Below, in pieces: positions 14,601-23,799 of a DNA stretch of 28,408 nt. The notes below the pieces were generated by a model. That model saw only the letters and a program-made list of their open reading frames with translations. It was not told the origin of the DNA and did not search any database. The position numbers and the translations under genes are program-made. The DNA comes from Chromera velia. Taxonomy: Eukaryota > Sar > Chromeraceae. The stretch spans positions 1 through 28,408 of the forward strand of contig JAHBMJ010001574.1 of the NCBI GenBank assembly GCA_018398765.1, written 5' to 3'. Positions within the stretch are counted from its first letter, which is position 1, and every line of letters begins with the position of its first letter.

Positions 14601-15996
14601 CCAGCTGACGGATCTCGTTTGGTGTTGGGGCAGCAGGTGCTGCCGGACCTCCACTGCATTTTATTCAGTCAAGCGGGACACTCGCTTTTATGTTTGCGTG
14701 CACCGTGAAGCCGCACAGATTCAAAGGGGAGAAGAGCAACGAAAAGGGAATATGACAAAGAATATCCCTAACCACTCATTTATCCAAAAAGAGAAAGACG
14801 AAAAAAAAAACACGTCCCCTTCGTCGGACGGTCAGGTTGAGAGTTCACAAGAAGACTTCTGCCTGCATTGGACCTTCCCCTCCCCCCCCATCTCTCTGTG
14901 CCGCATGCCAAGCCACAAATGTGACGATGCCCTTCCCCCTCCTGTTCTTTTTGCTTGACATCGATGATCCGAAAAAATCACTCATCGAGAGGAACGACAC
15001 TCCAAACACTCAGTCACTCACTCACTTACTTGGGAGCCCCCTCTGTGTCGGTCTCCCCTTCTTCCTCTTCACTGTTCTCGTTTTCCGCTTCTGCCCCCCC
15101 CTCTTCTTCCTCATCTCCAAACGATCCCACCAGCTCATCATCACAGTCGTAACACCAAATCTGGCGAGAGTCTAAATTCATGCACACAGAATGCGCTCCC
15201 TGCACACCACACACGCACACACAGACACACACACGCACACACACAAAGAGTCTCTGTCTCTCTCTAGACATCTGTGTCGATCTGAACACATATCTCAAAG
15301 CATACGGGCACTGAGCCAGGCTAGCACACAAGGAAACCGACGTGAGATGCCTGCAAGACAAGTTCATCGACACAGCTTCGAGGAGACTGGCATAGGCACC
15401 TTAGAGAGACGACGAAGAGGGAGGCAGAAGTGAGAAAAGAAAGAAAAAAACGGCAGAGTGCTTTGTGGAAAGCTGCCGTGGAACGTACAAATTGGTGTTT
15501 GTGCTGGAGCATGCACGCCTTCGACCTCCGACCGCACCCAACGAAGATGCAATCCTCCTGCGGGCAGGGCAGGGCAGGCACGCGGGAGGGAAATCACACA
15601 ACTAAAGGCAGAACCACACACACAGACAGACTGTATGGTTTCTTTCCCTCCTCTTCTTCAAACAGGCAGACAGACTATATGTTTCTTTAGACAGCCAGCC
15701 AGCCAGCCAGACAGCCAGCCAGCCAGGCAGCCGGACAGACAGGCAGGCAGGCAGCGACAAGCTCAGCGAGGAACAGGTACCAACCATCTGCAGAAGCAAA
15801 AAACAGGAGCCGCGTGAATTGAGACATACTTCTGCCGAAGCTGCTTTTGAGAATGCTCTTTTCTCCTCACTTGCAAAGCAACAACAAATGGGCGAGAGTC
15901 TTTCCCACCCTTCCTATTCACCCTGGAGTATTGCACTGGTATTGCCGTCTTACCGGCTGGCTCTCTCCACTCCTCTCTCTCTCTGTGTGTGAGTGA

Positions 15997-16029
<33 letters not shown>

Positions 16030-16305
16030 GTCTGGACCGGCGTGCGTTACGATTGCCTCGACTACTTCTCAGCCTCCATTTTGATCTGTGTTCTTCCCGT
16101 CTCTTTTTCACTTCTCGTGCGCCCGTCTCTCCAACTGTCTCTGCTTCCCTGAGGCCTCATGATACAAAAAGACTCCACGAAGGGCAGAGGAAAGAAAGAG
16201 ACTGACCGAAAGACATGCCCAGCAGTCTTGCTCAGTTCCGCACCCACCACATTTAACTTTCTGCAGACAGACAGAGGAGGGGCAGAGGCCATGCTCGCAC
16301 CAGAT
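2595..16305 (-). CDS. Ubiquitin-specific protease, USP20/USP33-type (ZnF-UBP + USP + two DUSP), multi-exon
   Basis: This cysteine protease should remove ubiquitin from proteins. Likely exons, 5' to 3' on the minus strand: 16305-16207, 15557-15489, 15199-15030, 14653-14581, 14274-14002, 13609-13509, 12908-12576, a small exon (12239-12212 or 12510-12438), 11490-11365, 11033-10945, 10554-10495, 9988-9880, 9394-9318, 8669-8217, 7882-7640, 7050-6936, 6397-6186, 5788-5565, 5178-5068, 4790-4723, 4273-4137, 3849-2595. Every junction is GT-AG and in phase, giving about 1475-1490 codons. Domain order (ZnF-UBP, catalytic domain, tandem DUSP) is that of animal USP20/USP33. Catalytic Cys (GNTCFMN, 14029-14031), His (GGHYIAY, 8255-8257) and the FDD Asp pair (7867-7872) are present, as are both CxxC pairs of the zinc ribbon. 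The gene therefore looks intact. The start codon is not identified, and exons 13609-13509 and the small exon are tentative. Confidence 0.9.
4723..5788 (-). CDS. Protease exons forming DUSP domain 2
   Basis: Exons 5788-5565, 5178-5068 and 4790-4723. The first starts YLCDAKWADRWKAYVKE and contains QPGPLTNKRLV; the second contains HDYIGVNVL; the third starts GGPPIVREELDLYSREAG. In order these are the W-x-x-x-W start, the PGP-x-x-N core and the YGGGP-x-I-R end of a DUSP domain. The first exon has an insert of about 35 residues before the PGP core. Confidence 0.87.
4817..4862. repeat. (CA)n microsatellite in protease intron
   Basis: CA dinucleotide run (GT on the coding strand) ending about 25 bases upstream, in gene orientation, of the acceptor of exon 4790-4723. 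Confidence 0.9.
6186..7050 (-). CDS. Protease exons forming DUSP domain 1
   Basis: Exons 7050-6936 and 6397-6186 continue from the previous exon. They encode YNKLTGGSFPGPLDF, LCEHG, then a CMEFLLKRYG segment and ACDECLSLIHRLIKRRQVEY. This is the DUSP pattern (W-x-x-K, PGP-ID/LD, L-x-x-xYG) followed by the CxxC and RR-x-E helix that separates the two DUSP domains in USP20/USP33. The donor at 6185 begins five GTCA units. Confidence 0.88.
6431..6513. repeat. (ATTC)n then (GTCC/GTCT)n repeats in protease intron
   Basis: About eleven ATTC-type units followed by GTCC and GTCT units, in the intron just upstream (gene orientation) of exon 6397-6186. Confidence 0.9.
7211..7500. repeat. Long (GAAA)n/(GGAA)n microsatellite in protease intron
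   Basis: About 290 bases of GAGC, GA, GAAA and GGAA units on the plus strand (TTTC/TTCC on the gene strand). This explains the long Lys/Glu/Arg and Phe/Leu/Ser reading frames across it, which are not genes. Confidence 0.93.
7640..7882 (-). CDS. Protease exon with catalytic Asp and end of USP domain
   Basis: Opens FEFDDNRVTPV, the USP block carrying the third catalytic residue, and continues KAEAYVLFFHR, the end of the fold. A charged helix-like linker follows, and SWLPKIW at the end is the start of the first DUSP domain. Confidence 0.93.
7930..7968. repeat. (CAGA)n microsatellite in protease intron
   Basis: About eight CAGA units in the intron between exons 8669-8217 and 7882-7640. Confidence 0.9.
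8217..8669 (-). CDS. Protease exon with catalytic His box
   Basis: Starts FEAGWFGQKNSKVVKF, has a roughly 80-residue Pro/Gly/Ser-rich disordered insert, and ends YELVGLIQHIGSLGGGHYIA plus YCRHWKSKQ, the USP His box. The catalytic His codon is at 8255-8257. The insert lies between the beta strand and the His box and should loop out of the fold. Confidence 0.94.
8690..8795. repeat. (CA)n and (GGCA)n microsatellite in protease intron
   Basis: Mixed CACACAGG and GGCA units, immediately upstream (gene orientation) of the acceptor of the His-box exon at 8669. Confidence 0.9.
9160..9240. repeat. (GA)n microsatellite in protease intron
   Basis: GA dinucleotide run with G-rich interruptions in the intron downstream (gene orientation) of the KRF exon. 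Confidence 0.9.
9318..9394 (-). CDS. Protease exon with KRF motif
   Basis: A 77-nt exon encoding KQEADKQLLFHTMPETLCVH followed by LKRF, the conserved beta-strand block of USPs (ADK, then P-x-x-L-x-x-HLKRF). It joins in phase to the next exon (RFEAGWFGQKNSKV). Confidence 0.93.
9880..10554 (-). CDS. Protease exons with second half of the zinc ribbon
   Basis: Exon 10554-10495 is a Gly/Ser-rich linker; exon 9988-9880 encodes DCLAKFCSKERLTGKDKYDC plus EKCK, the second CxxC of the USP zinc ribbon. Phases agree (2 into 2). The intron between them holds the poly-C tract with the single N and a GAAA/GCAA repeat. Confidence 0.88.
10018..10160. repeat. (GAAA)n/(GCAA)n/(GGAA)n microsatellite in protease intron
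   Basis: Tetranucleotide array on the plus strand, directly upstream (gene orientation) of the acceptor of exon 9988-9880. Confidence 0.92.
10422..10443. repeat. Poly-C tract with an undetermined base
   Basis: A C homopolymer interrupted by a single N at 10431. It lies in an intron of the protease gene. The true length of the run is uncertain. Confidence 0.9.
10945..11490 (-). CDS. Protease exons with first half of the zinc ribbon
   Basis: Two exons (11490-11365 and 11033-10945) join in phase 0. The first encodes SIISDCFQGKVTSTIQCLKC, the USP motif with the first zinc-ribbon CxxC; the second begins SRTIEPVFDISAEIP, the beta strand that normally follows it. The acceptor at 11491 follows a long GT (coding-strand) repeat. 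The donor at 10944 starts a GTCA array. Confidence 0.92.
11507..11598. repeat. (CA)n microsatellite next to a splice acceptor
   Basis: About 90 bases of CA with a few CG and TA interruptions. On the gene strand it is a GT-rich tract ending about 15 bases before the acceptor of exon 11490-11365. Confidence 0.92.
11660..11718. repeat. (TTTC)n/(TTCC)n microsatellite in protease intron
   Basis: Pyrimidine tetranucleotide array on the plus strand, so purine-rich on the gene strand, opposite to most arrays in this gene. Confidence 0.9.
12212..12239 (-). CDS. Candidate 28-nt micro-exon of the protease
   Basis: Joining the QQD exon (phase 2) to the zinc-ribbon exon (phase 0) needs an exon of length 3n+1. 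This 28-nt segment, bounded by a GTGCAG acceptor and a GTGAGC donor, fits and leaves introns of normal size (336 and 721 nt). The alternative is 12510-12438 (73 nt, also 3n+1), but that leaves a 65-nt intron, far smaller than all others in the gene. The choice is not proven. Confidence 0.4.
12576..12908 (-). CDS. Protease exon with QQD box
   Basis: Starts just after a TGTGTGTGCAG acceptor and encodes NPLFHGYGQQDAQEFLRCVL, the USP QQD box. A long Arg/Glu/Gly-rich insert follows. It ends at a GTAAGC donor in phase 2. USP33 also has a long insert at this position of the fold. Confidence 0.92.
13509..13609 (-). CDS. Probable protease exon following the Cys box
   Basis: After the Cys-box exon (phase 0), the acceptor at the end of a GACT repeat opens a 101-nt exon starting IHCPMFQKLM, which fits the helix that follows the Cys box in USPs. 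It ends in phase 2 at a GTCCGT donor, the phase the QQD-box exon requires. The joined segment is shorter than usual for this part of the fold, so another exon may lie between 13508 and 12909. Confidence 0.55.
13983..14001 (-). repeat. GTCG tandem array at a 5' splice site
   Basis: On the gene strand the intron after the Cys-box exon begins with four GTCG units and then GTC. The first GT is the predicted donor. Confidence 0.85.
14002..14274 (-). CDS. Protease exon with catalytic Cys box
   Basis: A 91-codon exon. The first two thirds are a Gly/Ser/Arg-rich disordered segment; it ends with KGLVGMPNRGNTCFMNATLQ, the USP Cys box. The nucleophile codon is at 14029-14031. The donor at 14001 is the first unit of a GTCG tandem array. 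Confidence 0.93.
14298..14343. repeat. (CAGT)n then (CAGG)n array in protease intron
   Basis: About eight CAGT and four CAGG units, ending roughly 20 bases upstream (gene orientation) of the acceptor of the Cys-box exon. Confidence 0.92.
14480..14575. repeat. (GA)n/(CA)n microsatellite in protease intron
   Basis: GA and CA runs with GGGA interruptions between exons 14653-14581 and 14274-14002. Confidence 0.9.
14581..14653 (-). CDS. Protease linker exon
   Basis: A 73-nt exon that joins in phase on both sides and encodes an Ala/Pro-rich stretch ending NEIRQLVDLLPQN. It connects the zinc finger to the catalytic domain. No motif; support comes from splice sites and phase only. Confidence 0.65.
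15030..16305 (-). CDS. Exons 1-3 (as found): zinc-finger UBP domain
   Basis: Three exons (16305-16207, 15557-15489, 15199-15030) join in phase 0. They read as a UBP zinc finger: CEHG, then CGGCG, then CWACLS joined to EDCIFVGCGRR, then a His-containing stretch (LQHKHQF) joined to GAHSVCMNLDSRQIWCYDCD. The spacing and the WCYDCD end match the ubiquitin C-terminus-binding finger of USP33, USP20 and USP45. An acidic Glu-rich linker follows. The polypyrimidine tract just upstream of 16305 suggests an acceptor, so at least one more 5' exon carrying the start codon must lie further upstream. Confidence 0.85.
15690..15755. repeat. (CAGC)n/(CAGG)n repeats in protease intron
   Basis: CAGCCAGC and CAGG tetranucleotide runs in the first identified intron of the protease gene. 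Confidence 0.88.
15983..16029. repeat. (GT)n microsatellite in protease intron
   Basis: GAGT units followed by a GT dinucleotide run in the first identified intron of the protease gene. Confidence 0.9.
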
Positions 16306-17296
16306 CTCCACACAATTTGAAAAAAAGAGAGAGAAGAAAAGGAAAAGCGTGTCCGGCCCCTCTACTCTCCGGCAGGAGAATCATAACTGGTAAAGGTGTG
16401 GTTGTGGCTGGGTGCCATCGCTGCACACCTGTCTCTGCAGACTGACCGCCAGACTTGTAAAGCGCACTCGACTCTTTTCGATATGCACCGATTCCAAATG
16501 CCTGCAGGTCTTCATTTTTTGTTCTTTCTTTAGTATTTAATGACCATCAGGAGCATAAAAGCTGAGACCACCACCACTGCACCCAGCGTTCTCACTTGAA
16601 CTCTGCCCAGCCCGCTTTGACTGGAAAAAAGGAACTTGGTGACCAGTCTTCTCTACACGGCGAGCGGGGGTACTTGATCGACGAATGGCACAGTTTGCTT
16701 CACTGCGGTTCTAGCGCAGCTGGTAAGGACTGGAAGCTTTCTGAGGTGTGATTGTTCTCCTCAAATCAAGTCTGTCGGGAACTGATGGCACTTTGACGAT
16801 CTGATCCGAGACGCACTGATCGAGAATGTGGATCTCAAAAATATAAGTTGAGTGAGTCATCGTCGCGCGCGTGAGTGCGCACAGTTGACGCACGCACGGG
16901 TGAAGAATATTGAAGAATGGCGAACCGTCTACTTCACAGATACTTGATTCACAGCTAGAGCTGTATATAGCTGTACAGCTAGCTCGAAAATGCTTGAAAT
17001 CCATTGAAATCCTTAATTGATTTCATGCATGGACCGTATGATGGACGTCGATTCTTTCCCACGTGAACAACGGCTACTTACGTACCAATGGCTGTGACAC
17101 ATGTGCTGTGTGGCACTGACAGACTACACGCACATGTATGCATTGAATCAGCCGAGAGGGAATTGAGCAGCAGGTGCAGTTGTCTTCACACCGAGAAGCT
17201 CGATCTGAAGTGCGAAGTTATTCAAAAGTCTTGTCCTCCCAAAACAGATACCAATACGAGCCGCAGAACCGCACATTTTGGCCAACCTCTGTCAAG
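16306..17296. promoter_or_regulatory. Divergent intergenic region
   Basis: The minus-strand protease gene and the plus-strand gene at 17297 point away from each other, so this 1-kb stretch should hold the missing 5' exon(s) of the first and the promoter of the second. A short minus-strand frame starting at an ATG near 16418-16420 (MAPSHNHTFTSYDSPAG) is a possible first exon, but its donor phase does not match the first zinc-finger exon. No clear TATA box was identified. Confidence 0.4.
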
Positions 17297-18118
17297 ATGA
17301 GGCTGTCACAAAGCCTCGTTGGAATCTTCTCCGTTTTGCTCTCTGTCAACGCGTTTGAGGTCCCACTTCGGTAAGGAGCCGCTCGCCCTGTTTGTATCGC
17401 GATGTATCTTAGAGTTGACTCTTGTCTCTTAGTCCCTTCTGTGTCAAGACGGGTTATCTTCTTTGCGTCAGTTGAAGTAGACACCATCCAACACTCCTGT
17501 AGCCCCTTTGTTCTTTGTTTGATGTTCTCCCACTTTTCTGCAGTTCTTCTATTCTTTGCTATTTGCATGTCCATATATATTCTGTTGCCGATGTATGTAT
17601 GCATGAAACGTCGCACTTCATTCCAGACTCCCCCGCGTTTTGGCTTCTGTGCTTCCTGCAGCGTCGAAGATCCCGATGTTGTCTCTCAACTGAGCTCTGA
17701 AACCGTCAAGGCGGAGGCCCAAGAAAAGTTCGAGGGACACCACGCCATGCACATGTCGCATCACGGGAGCATGACCCATAGCCACATGGCAGAGCATCAC
17801 GTGGCAGAGCACCACGCGTCTGCAATGCATGAGCACGAGCGTGTGGTGACACGGGAGCACAACATTGGAGCAGACAGAGAGCACAGAGCATTCCGATCCG
17901 GGGCGGACGAGGAAGCCAAAGTGAGTCATAGAAGAAAGGCCGGGTTCTTTGGGTGGCTGTTTGGGGGATCGGGATCGAAAGATGACGACGATGATGACGG
18001 TTCAAGCGCGAGTGCTGAAGTCGTCTCTGGTTTCAGGAATTTCTTCAGGGGTGTTCTTAGGGGGGGCGAGGGAAATCGGACAGCGGGAGGAGGGGATGAT
18101 CGTTTGATGTACACCTGA
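17297..18118 (+). CDS. Secreted His/Met-rich protein, two exons, unknown family
   Basis: Exons 17297-17370 and 17662-18118 join in phase 2 across a GTAAGG...TGCAG intron, giving 176 residues. Residues 1-19 are a signal peptide (Arg2, hydrophobic core, VNA with cleavage before Phe20). Residues 51-83 are packed with His (13) and Met (5), in pairs such as HH, HM and HSH, which resembles copper- or zinc-binding segments. Then come a short hydrophobic stretch (AGFFGWLFGG, about residue 117), six Asp in a row, and a basic/aromatic segment (FRNFFRGVLRGG). I do not recognise a family. A secreted or endomembrane metal-binding protein is an inference from composition. An F at the cleavage site recalls plastid leaders of red-lineage algae, but the following acidic residues argue against a transit peptide. 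The His codons are in frame across the whole exon, so this is not a repeat shadow. Confidence 0.75.
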
Positions 18119-18656
18119 CAGATCCTTGGGGGGTTGATGGATGGCTCTGCTGATCCCTCGACATGCCGGCAGGGCGAGCCGCCTAGGCTTCATTGAAAGC
18201 TAGCGTTTTCTCGTAGATCATTGAAATGAAATCATGAAGGCACTCAAACGAGACTGGATAAAACATCATCTTTATCTCCGTCACGTGTGCAAACTAACGG
18301 TTGTGGAGGGCTGGAGACATATGGAAAGAAAGTAAAGAAGTTAGACTGACTCTCGGGGAAGTCGGGCGGATAGAGGAGACGTGTACACACTCAGGGAGCT
18401 GTAATCAACTATGAGATGATCTTGATTCTTTTGCTTGCTGGACAAAATAAATCAGAGTAGAAATATCATGTGTGTCTGGATGCCAAAGCGCCTTTTCTGT
18501 TTTGGATGCGTGGCCATCGCGACGCTGTCTGTGTCCTCTCCTCTCTCACGCTGCAGTCTTTCAGTCTATCTATAAATCTGACAGTCAGTAGATTTTCTGG
18601 CTATTTATCGATATCCATCGGAGAGGGAAAGAGCAACACACCGTCTGTCTTTCTGC

Positions 18657-18705
18657 TATGTGAACGTATGCGTGTATGTATGTATTTATGTATGTATATG
18701 CATCA
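18657..18705. repeat. (GTAT)n tetranucleotide repeat
   Basis: Imperfect GTAT units in the spacer downstream of the His/Met-rich gene. Confidence 0.8.
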
Positions 18706-19089
18706 GTGAGCGTGTCCGTATGTATTTGCATGTATTTCTGCGTGCAGTGATCTCTCAGTCTGTCCGTTTGTCCCTCTGTCCGTCTGCCTGCCTCTTGAAG
18801 AAAAGGAGGGAAGGAAACCATGTAGTCTGTCTGCATCTTTTCACTTGGGTCTGAAATATGTGTCTGTCCTTTCTTCTGTATATGTCAGTCAAAGAAACAA
18901 ATAGAGACATTGAGGGCGAAAACCACACAGTCTGCCACTTCGTTTTGCGATCTGTGAGTGATCCCGAAGAGGGCGGGGGGAAGAGGCCACACAGGTCAAC
19001 AGTACATATCAGTCAGCCAGTCTGACTCGATCGGCATGTCCGTCTCTGCGAGTGTCTCTGCGTACGCACGTGCATATGCCGTGCGTCTG

Positions 19090-19385
19090 CATGTGTGTGT
19101 GTGGGGCGGTTCGTATCTTTGCGCGCGCGCAACTATCTCCGTGTGTGTTTGTGAAGTAGAAGCGCATGTGCGTGCGTTCCTGTGCGCGTGCACGTGTGTG
19201 TGTATGTGTCACACGGTGTATGTGTGTGTATATGAGTGTGTATTGTGTCTGTATGTTTCACACGGTGTATCGGTAAGTATATGAGTGTGTGTGTGTGTGT
19301 GTGTTCGTATGCATGTGTATGCTTCTGTGTATATGAGTTTGACTCGTTTGGCGTGTCTGTGTGTGTGTATGTGTGTCTGTGTGGG
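19090..19385. repeat. GT-rich low-complexity tract
   Basis: Degenerate GT/GC dinucleotide DNA with two similar passages containing TCACACGGTGTAT about 60 bases apart (near 19210 and 19260), suggesting a local duplication. Confidence 0.75.
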
Positions 19386-19570
19386 GTGCCAGGGGTGGGG
19401 GGGCGGGGTGGGGCTGCGAAGGGCTGGGTATAGGGGGGTGTAAGTGAACCTGTGATGTGTGATATTGTATAATATTCAATAATATTGTACTAGATGTTAT
19501 AGGAACTTTTAGGAAGGAATTTTGTAAAAGAATTTTGGAAAAATTAAGAAAAATTACAGAAAGAATAGAT

Positions 19571-19601
<31 letters not shown>
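19571..19601. repeat. (GAT)n trinucleotide repeat
   Basis: About ten GAT units in the AT-rich part of the spacer. Confidence 0.92.
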
Positions 19602-20192
19602 AGTAATTAATAGAGAGGAGGGTAGGTAGATATAGGCAGGCTTACAGACAGACAGACAGATCGAGTAAGATCGAGATCGAGTCTGATAGATACTGATATA
19701 CATCGACGATGAGATATTTACATAGTTAGATTACAAATATAAGAAGATTACAATAAATCACTGGCACAATATTAATAAATGTGTGGGCTGAGTTTACCTG
19801 AGTTGAAGGATCTCCCGACATATATTGACCGCTCGATGGATACCGGCAATCACTGCTGTTGGCCTGGCGGCATAGGGCGTGGCGGGGCGGCCCGCCTGTC
19901 AGTTAACGCGCGATCGAAATCAGAAATCGCCCGCGCGGGTCGCAGCTGGATTCGCTGCTGCGATCTTCCACGATTCTAAGCTTAGTAGCCCTCCAGCCAC
20001 AATGGTCGATCGCTTTGCTACGATCCGCTTCTTGTGTGTAGAAGTAAGTGAGCTGCCGCACGGCCTCTGTTGGCACTAGTTTTGAGGTGTGCTCGATTTC
20101 CTGCCGTGCCGTAAAACTTTTTTGCATCCCTCGTAAGAAAGACCGACTGAAACAAACCGGGCGGCAGGACGTGAACAACACATCAAGAGACA

Positions 20193-22749
20193 ATGGCTGA
20201 CTCAACAACCCCCTACCCGCGAACCCCGCCGGCAATCATCTTTGCGTTCGGTTCGGTGACAATAGCCTGTATTATTGCCTTTGGTGCCATAGGACCGCAT
20301 CTAATGAACTACAAGAAGCCCGAGATCCAGCGGTATATCGTCCGCATTTTGTTGATCATTCCAATTTATTCACGTCAGTCATATACGACTATCCCTTCAT
20401 GCTGTCTCTACGTCTCCTCCCTTCTCGTTGCGCATTCGCCCCCCTCCTCCTCCTCCACGCTGTCGCTGAGTCTCCTCTCTTATGTGTAGACATCTTTCCA
20501 CCCGCCCTCCCGTGCGTCCGTCTCTGCAGTTGGGTCCTTCATGTCCCTCGTGTTCCCACACGTTCGGATATGGCTGAAGACCGCTACTGATCTCTGGGAG
20601 GCCGTGATTATTTATTGCTTTATGGTGCTCATCCTGCAGTATTGCGGGGGGGAAAGTGCCTGTGTGACTGCTATCGCAAGGCACCCTGCCAGTATACCGC
20701 ACGCTTTCCCATTGAATTTTTGTCTTCCGAGAATTCCGACAACAGGATCCTTCCTCAAGTCCTGCAAGAGATGGACCATTCAGTTCGTCGTCGTGAAGCC
20801 CATCATGGCAGTACTGACTTTGTTGGTCGCTCTCTTCGGTCACTCTGACAATGTACCGTGGAAGGTCTTGCAGGGGGTGATCTACAACATTTCATACGGG
20901 GCTGCACTTTATGCGTTGATGCTCTTCTATATGGCCACAAGAGAGCACGAGGGACTCGCAGACAAGAACCCGCTCCTGAAGTTTGCAGCGGTGAAGTCTA
21001 TTGTGTTCGCAACGTTCTGGCAGGAGTTTTTCATCTCCATCTTTCCAGAGACGCACATCGAACATCCACACGTGAGCCGTCGAACAATCACCGCATTCAC
21101 GTGAATGCATTTGTAGACGCGTCTCTCTCTTTCTTTCCATCCATCCCCCCTCTTTCCCTCTCTCCCTTCCCTCTCCCATCTTTCTCTCTTTCTCTCTCTC
21201 TCGCGCGCGCGCGCACGTGTGTGTGTGTATGAGTGAGTGTGCGGCCTGTCTGCCTCTTTGTCTCTCTTGCGTTGGTGGCTTTCATGGCAGGAAATGAGCT
21301 CCAAAAAGAAAGACCAAAAAAGATAAAAGAGTAGAGAAATGTTCACCTCTCGTGCTGCCTGTCTTTCTGTCACGTGTTCACTCACCCTGCCTGTCCATGC
21401 GTACGCTCGTTATCGGACATTCGTGTGCGCAGGCTTGGACTGACTTCATTTTATGTGTGGAGATGAGTCTGTTTGCGATTCTCCAGCACTTGGCTTTTCA
21501 CTACAGCCCAAAGGAGTTCGACCGCCCTTCCTACGGAGAGGAGCCGGGGGGGGTGCCACAGAGAGCCTCTGAGTCTGCAGGCAGGGGGCATCAGGGGGCC
21601 CGTGCGGAAGGGCGTCTTGCGGAGGGTGCCGTTGCTGACATTGGTAAAATGGAAGAGGGGGAGAAAGACAAAAAGCACCAGAGAGAAGGGGGAGGTCAAG
21701 GAGGATCGAGGGAACCGCCGGAGTTTTCGGTTCTCGGGCTGCCAAGAGATCCTGCAGAGAGGAAAAAAATGCTGTCGAATATGAGAGATGCAGTGAATAT
21801 GCAGGTAGGTAAGTGGGATGGGTGGGTGGATGGGAGGTTCTGGGGCGACGAAGGAAGGGAGACAGCATCTGTTTTCTGTTGGAATGGATTGCAAAATGAT
21901 GTTAGGTCCGTTCTTCAGTCACGGCTATTTTTCGTTTTTCCAGGCCCTGTGGACGAGAGCAGACAACCATTGATTTCTCGGTGCGTCTGAACCGAGCGTC
22001 ACAAGGCAAAAGGGTAAACATAATTGCGGCACTACCTTCTATCCCTTCCCTGCAGGATGTGGTCTCAGACGCGTACTACAACTTCAACAAGAAGTACACG
22101 GGCCACGTCAAATTGCAGGAAGAGGTAGGTGACAGGTAAAAGGAAAGAAGTGAATCGAGGTTGCGTTTGTGCCACGTTCATTGATTCGAGTTGGTGTTTG
22201 CATTTGGGCTGTAGAAGGGTGTCTTCGGTTGGAGGCAGTTTGTCTGAATTGGGCTTTCCTTCTTTCATTCTTAGTTTTTAGTCAGTGATTGCTAGCTGAA
22301 GAAGCAAAACAGTCCTTGGTTGTTCTGCTTTGGTGTCTTTGTTTCCAGAAAAGCCCTTAATTCTTTTCTCCCGCAGGTGTGTCTCTCCTTTTCTTCCTCT
22401 CCTTCGCTTTTGTTTTCCTTTTTTTCTTTGCTTCATGTTGGTCCGTAACGAACAAGGTAAACAAGACGAAACAGACAGAAAGTCGAGGGTCCAGTTTCCG
22501 CTGTTTGTCTCCATGTCTGTTAAATTGTGTGTCCGAAAGAAAGGAAGCAATTCGGAAAAAGTGAAGTGAAGAAAAGACGATATAGTCTCTTTAATTGTCT
22601 GTCTGCACATGACTATGTTCTCTCTTTCTTTTTCTCTACATTCTCTCCTGACTCCTCGGCGAAAGAACAGAAGAAAGGGATGCAACGCGTAAAGTGCCTA
22701 CCCGTTTGTTCATTCATTTAGTCCGTCTTCTTGTTCCTCTTACTTTCTG

Positions 22750-22817
<68 letters not shown>

Positions 22818-23799
22818 TTTCTCTCTTTTTTTGATATGCAAGCAGGCAGACGGGCCCAACGGGCCGAACTCCCCGGGGACGTCATCTCCGGGATCGGGCA
22901 CTGTCTCGCATCGTCACACGCCCAGAGGCTCTACAGCAGCCTTGGCAACCGTCAGAGCAAAAATGAGCAGCAGCAAAGACGGCATCCCCCCACCACCACC
23001 CCCTGTCTCTGCGTCAGCTGAGGCAAATGGAAGTCCTCATCCCCGCCTCTCTCCCTCACAGACAGGGGCGATGCCTCGACAATCTTCCAACTCGAACTCC
23101 ATTCAAGGCTCTGGGTACCCACCCCGTTCCTCTTGCTCTTCCTCTCCAACAGGAGATCAAGGCACTCCCCTTCCCTCAGTCGGGGGGGCAGTTGCAGCGA
23201 TGGGCATCGGCGTCGCCAGCTCCCATCGTGGAGTGTCCTCGCGTTCCCCCCCCGGGGGTGTGGGTGTGCATGGGGAACTTCAAGATGAGTTTGAAGAGGA
23301 AGACTTGGATGATGACGACATTCTCATCCGGGCAGCGATTCAAAAGACAGAGCAAGAAAGACGAGGAAGCATCGGCTCCAATGGAGCAGCACCCACTACC
23401 ACGATACACATCGTTCCTGATTTGCCCTCTGTGCCACATGCGCAGACTTCAGGACACCCACCCCCCCAACAGCCGTATATGCGCACAGGAGCAGCTGGGG
23501 GGAAAGAAATCGGAGAACCGTTTCCAGGGGGGGTGCAGGTCTTTGGGAGGTCCGGTGCGGCAGCTGCAGCCTCTTCGGGGACACATACAGGTCCTCACAC
23601 TGCAGCGGCATACGACGACGCAGAAGGTGACGGTGACTTTCCTTCAGTGCCTCCCTCCATGGCGGTTGCTTCCGAGACTCTCATGTATGAAGCACCCTCA
23701 ACGCCATCTTCTGTTGGCGGCAACGGCGGGGGTACTCAGACCACGGGGCAACCAACAAAGGAAAGTGGCTCACATTTTACCGGAACTCATCTCTACTGA
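20193..23799 (+). CDS. TMEM184/OST-alpha-like seven-pass membrane protein, five exons
   Basis: Exons 20193-20373, 20530-21071, 21433-21804, 22056-22124 and 22846-23799 (or from 22843) join in phase, giving 705-706 residues. Residues 1-263 match the organic solute transporter-alpha/TMEM184 family (Solute_trans_a): seven hydrophobic segments near 13-36, 50-67, 83-98, 147-164, 176-195, 212-231 and 245-263. Family signatures present are RYIVRILLIIPIYSLGSFMS, YCGGE, CKRWTIQFVVVKP and CVEM. Exon 4 (DVVSDAYYNFNKKYTG) matches the short conserved segment after the last helix. In animals the family includes the OST-alpha steroid/bile-acid transporter subunit and TMEM184 proteins of unclear role; the substrate here is unknown. 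The last 317 residues are Ser/Pro/Gly-rich and disordered, with an acidic patch (533-548) followed by IRAAIQKTEQERRGS. The ATG at 20193 precedes the first helix closely, as is usual. Confidence 0.9.

Larger units (their letters stand above)
18119..20192. other. Intergenic spacer with GT-rich then AT-rich DNA
   Basis: No gene recognised. From about 18650 to 19400 the plus strand is rich in GT and GTAT repeats, including a G-rich patch at 19381-19440. From 19440 to 19790 it turns AT-rich, with a GAT trinucleotide run. From about 19790 to 20192 the composition becomes GC-balanced again; this part is probably promoter and 5' UTR of the gene starting at 20193. Confidence 0.6.
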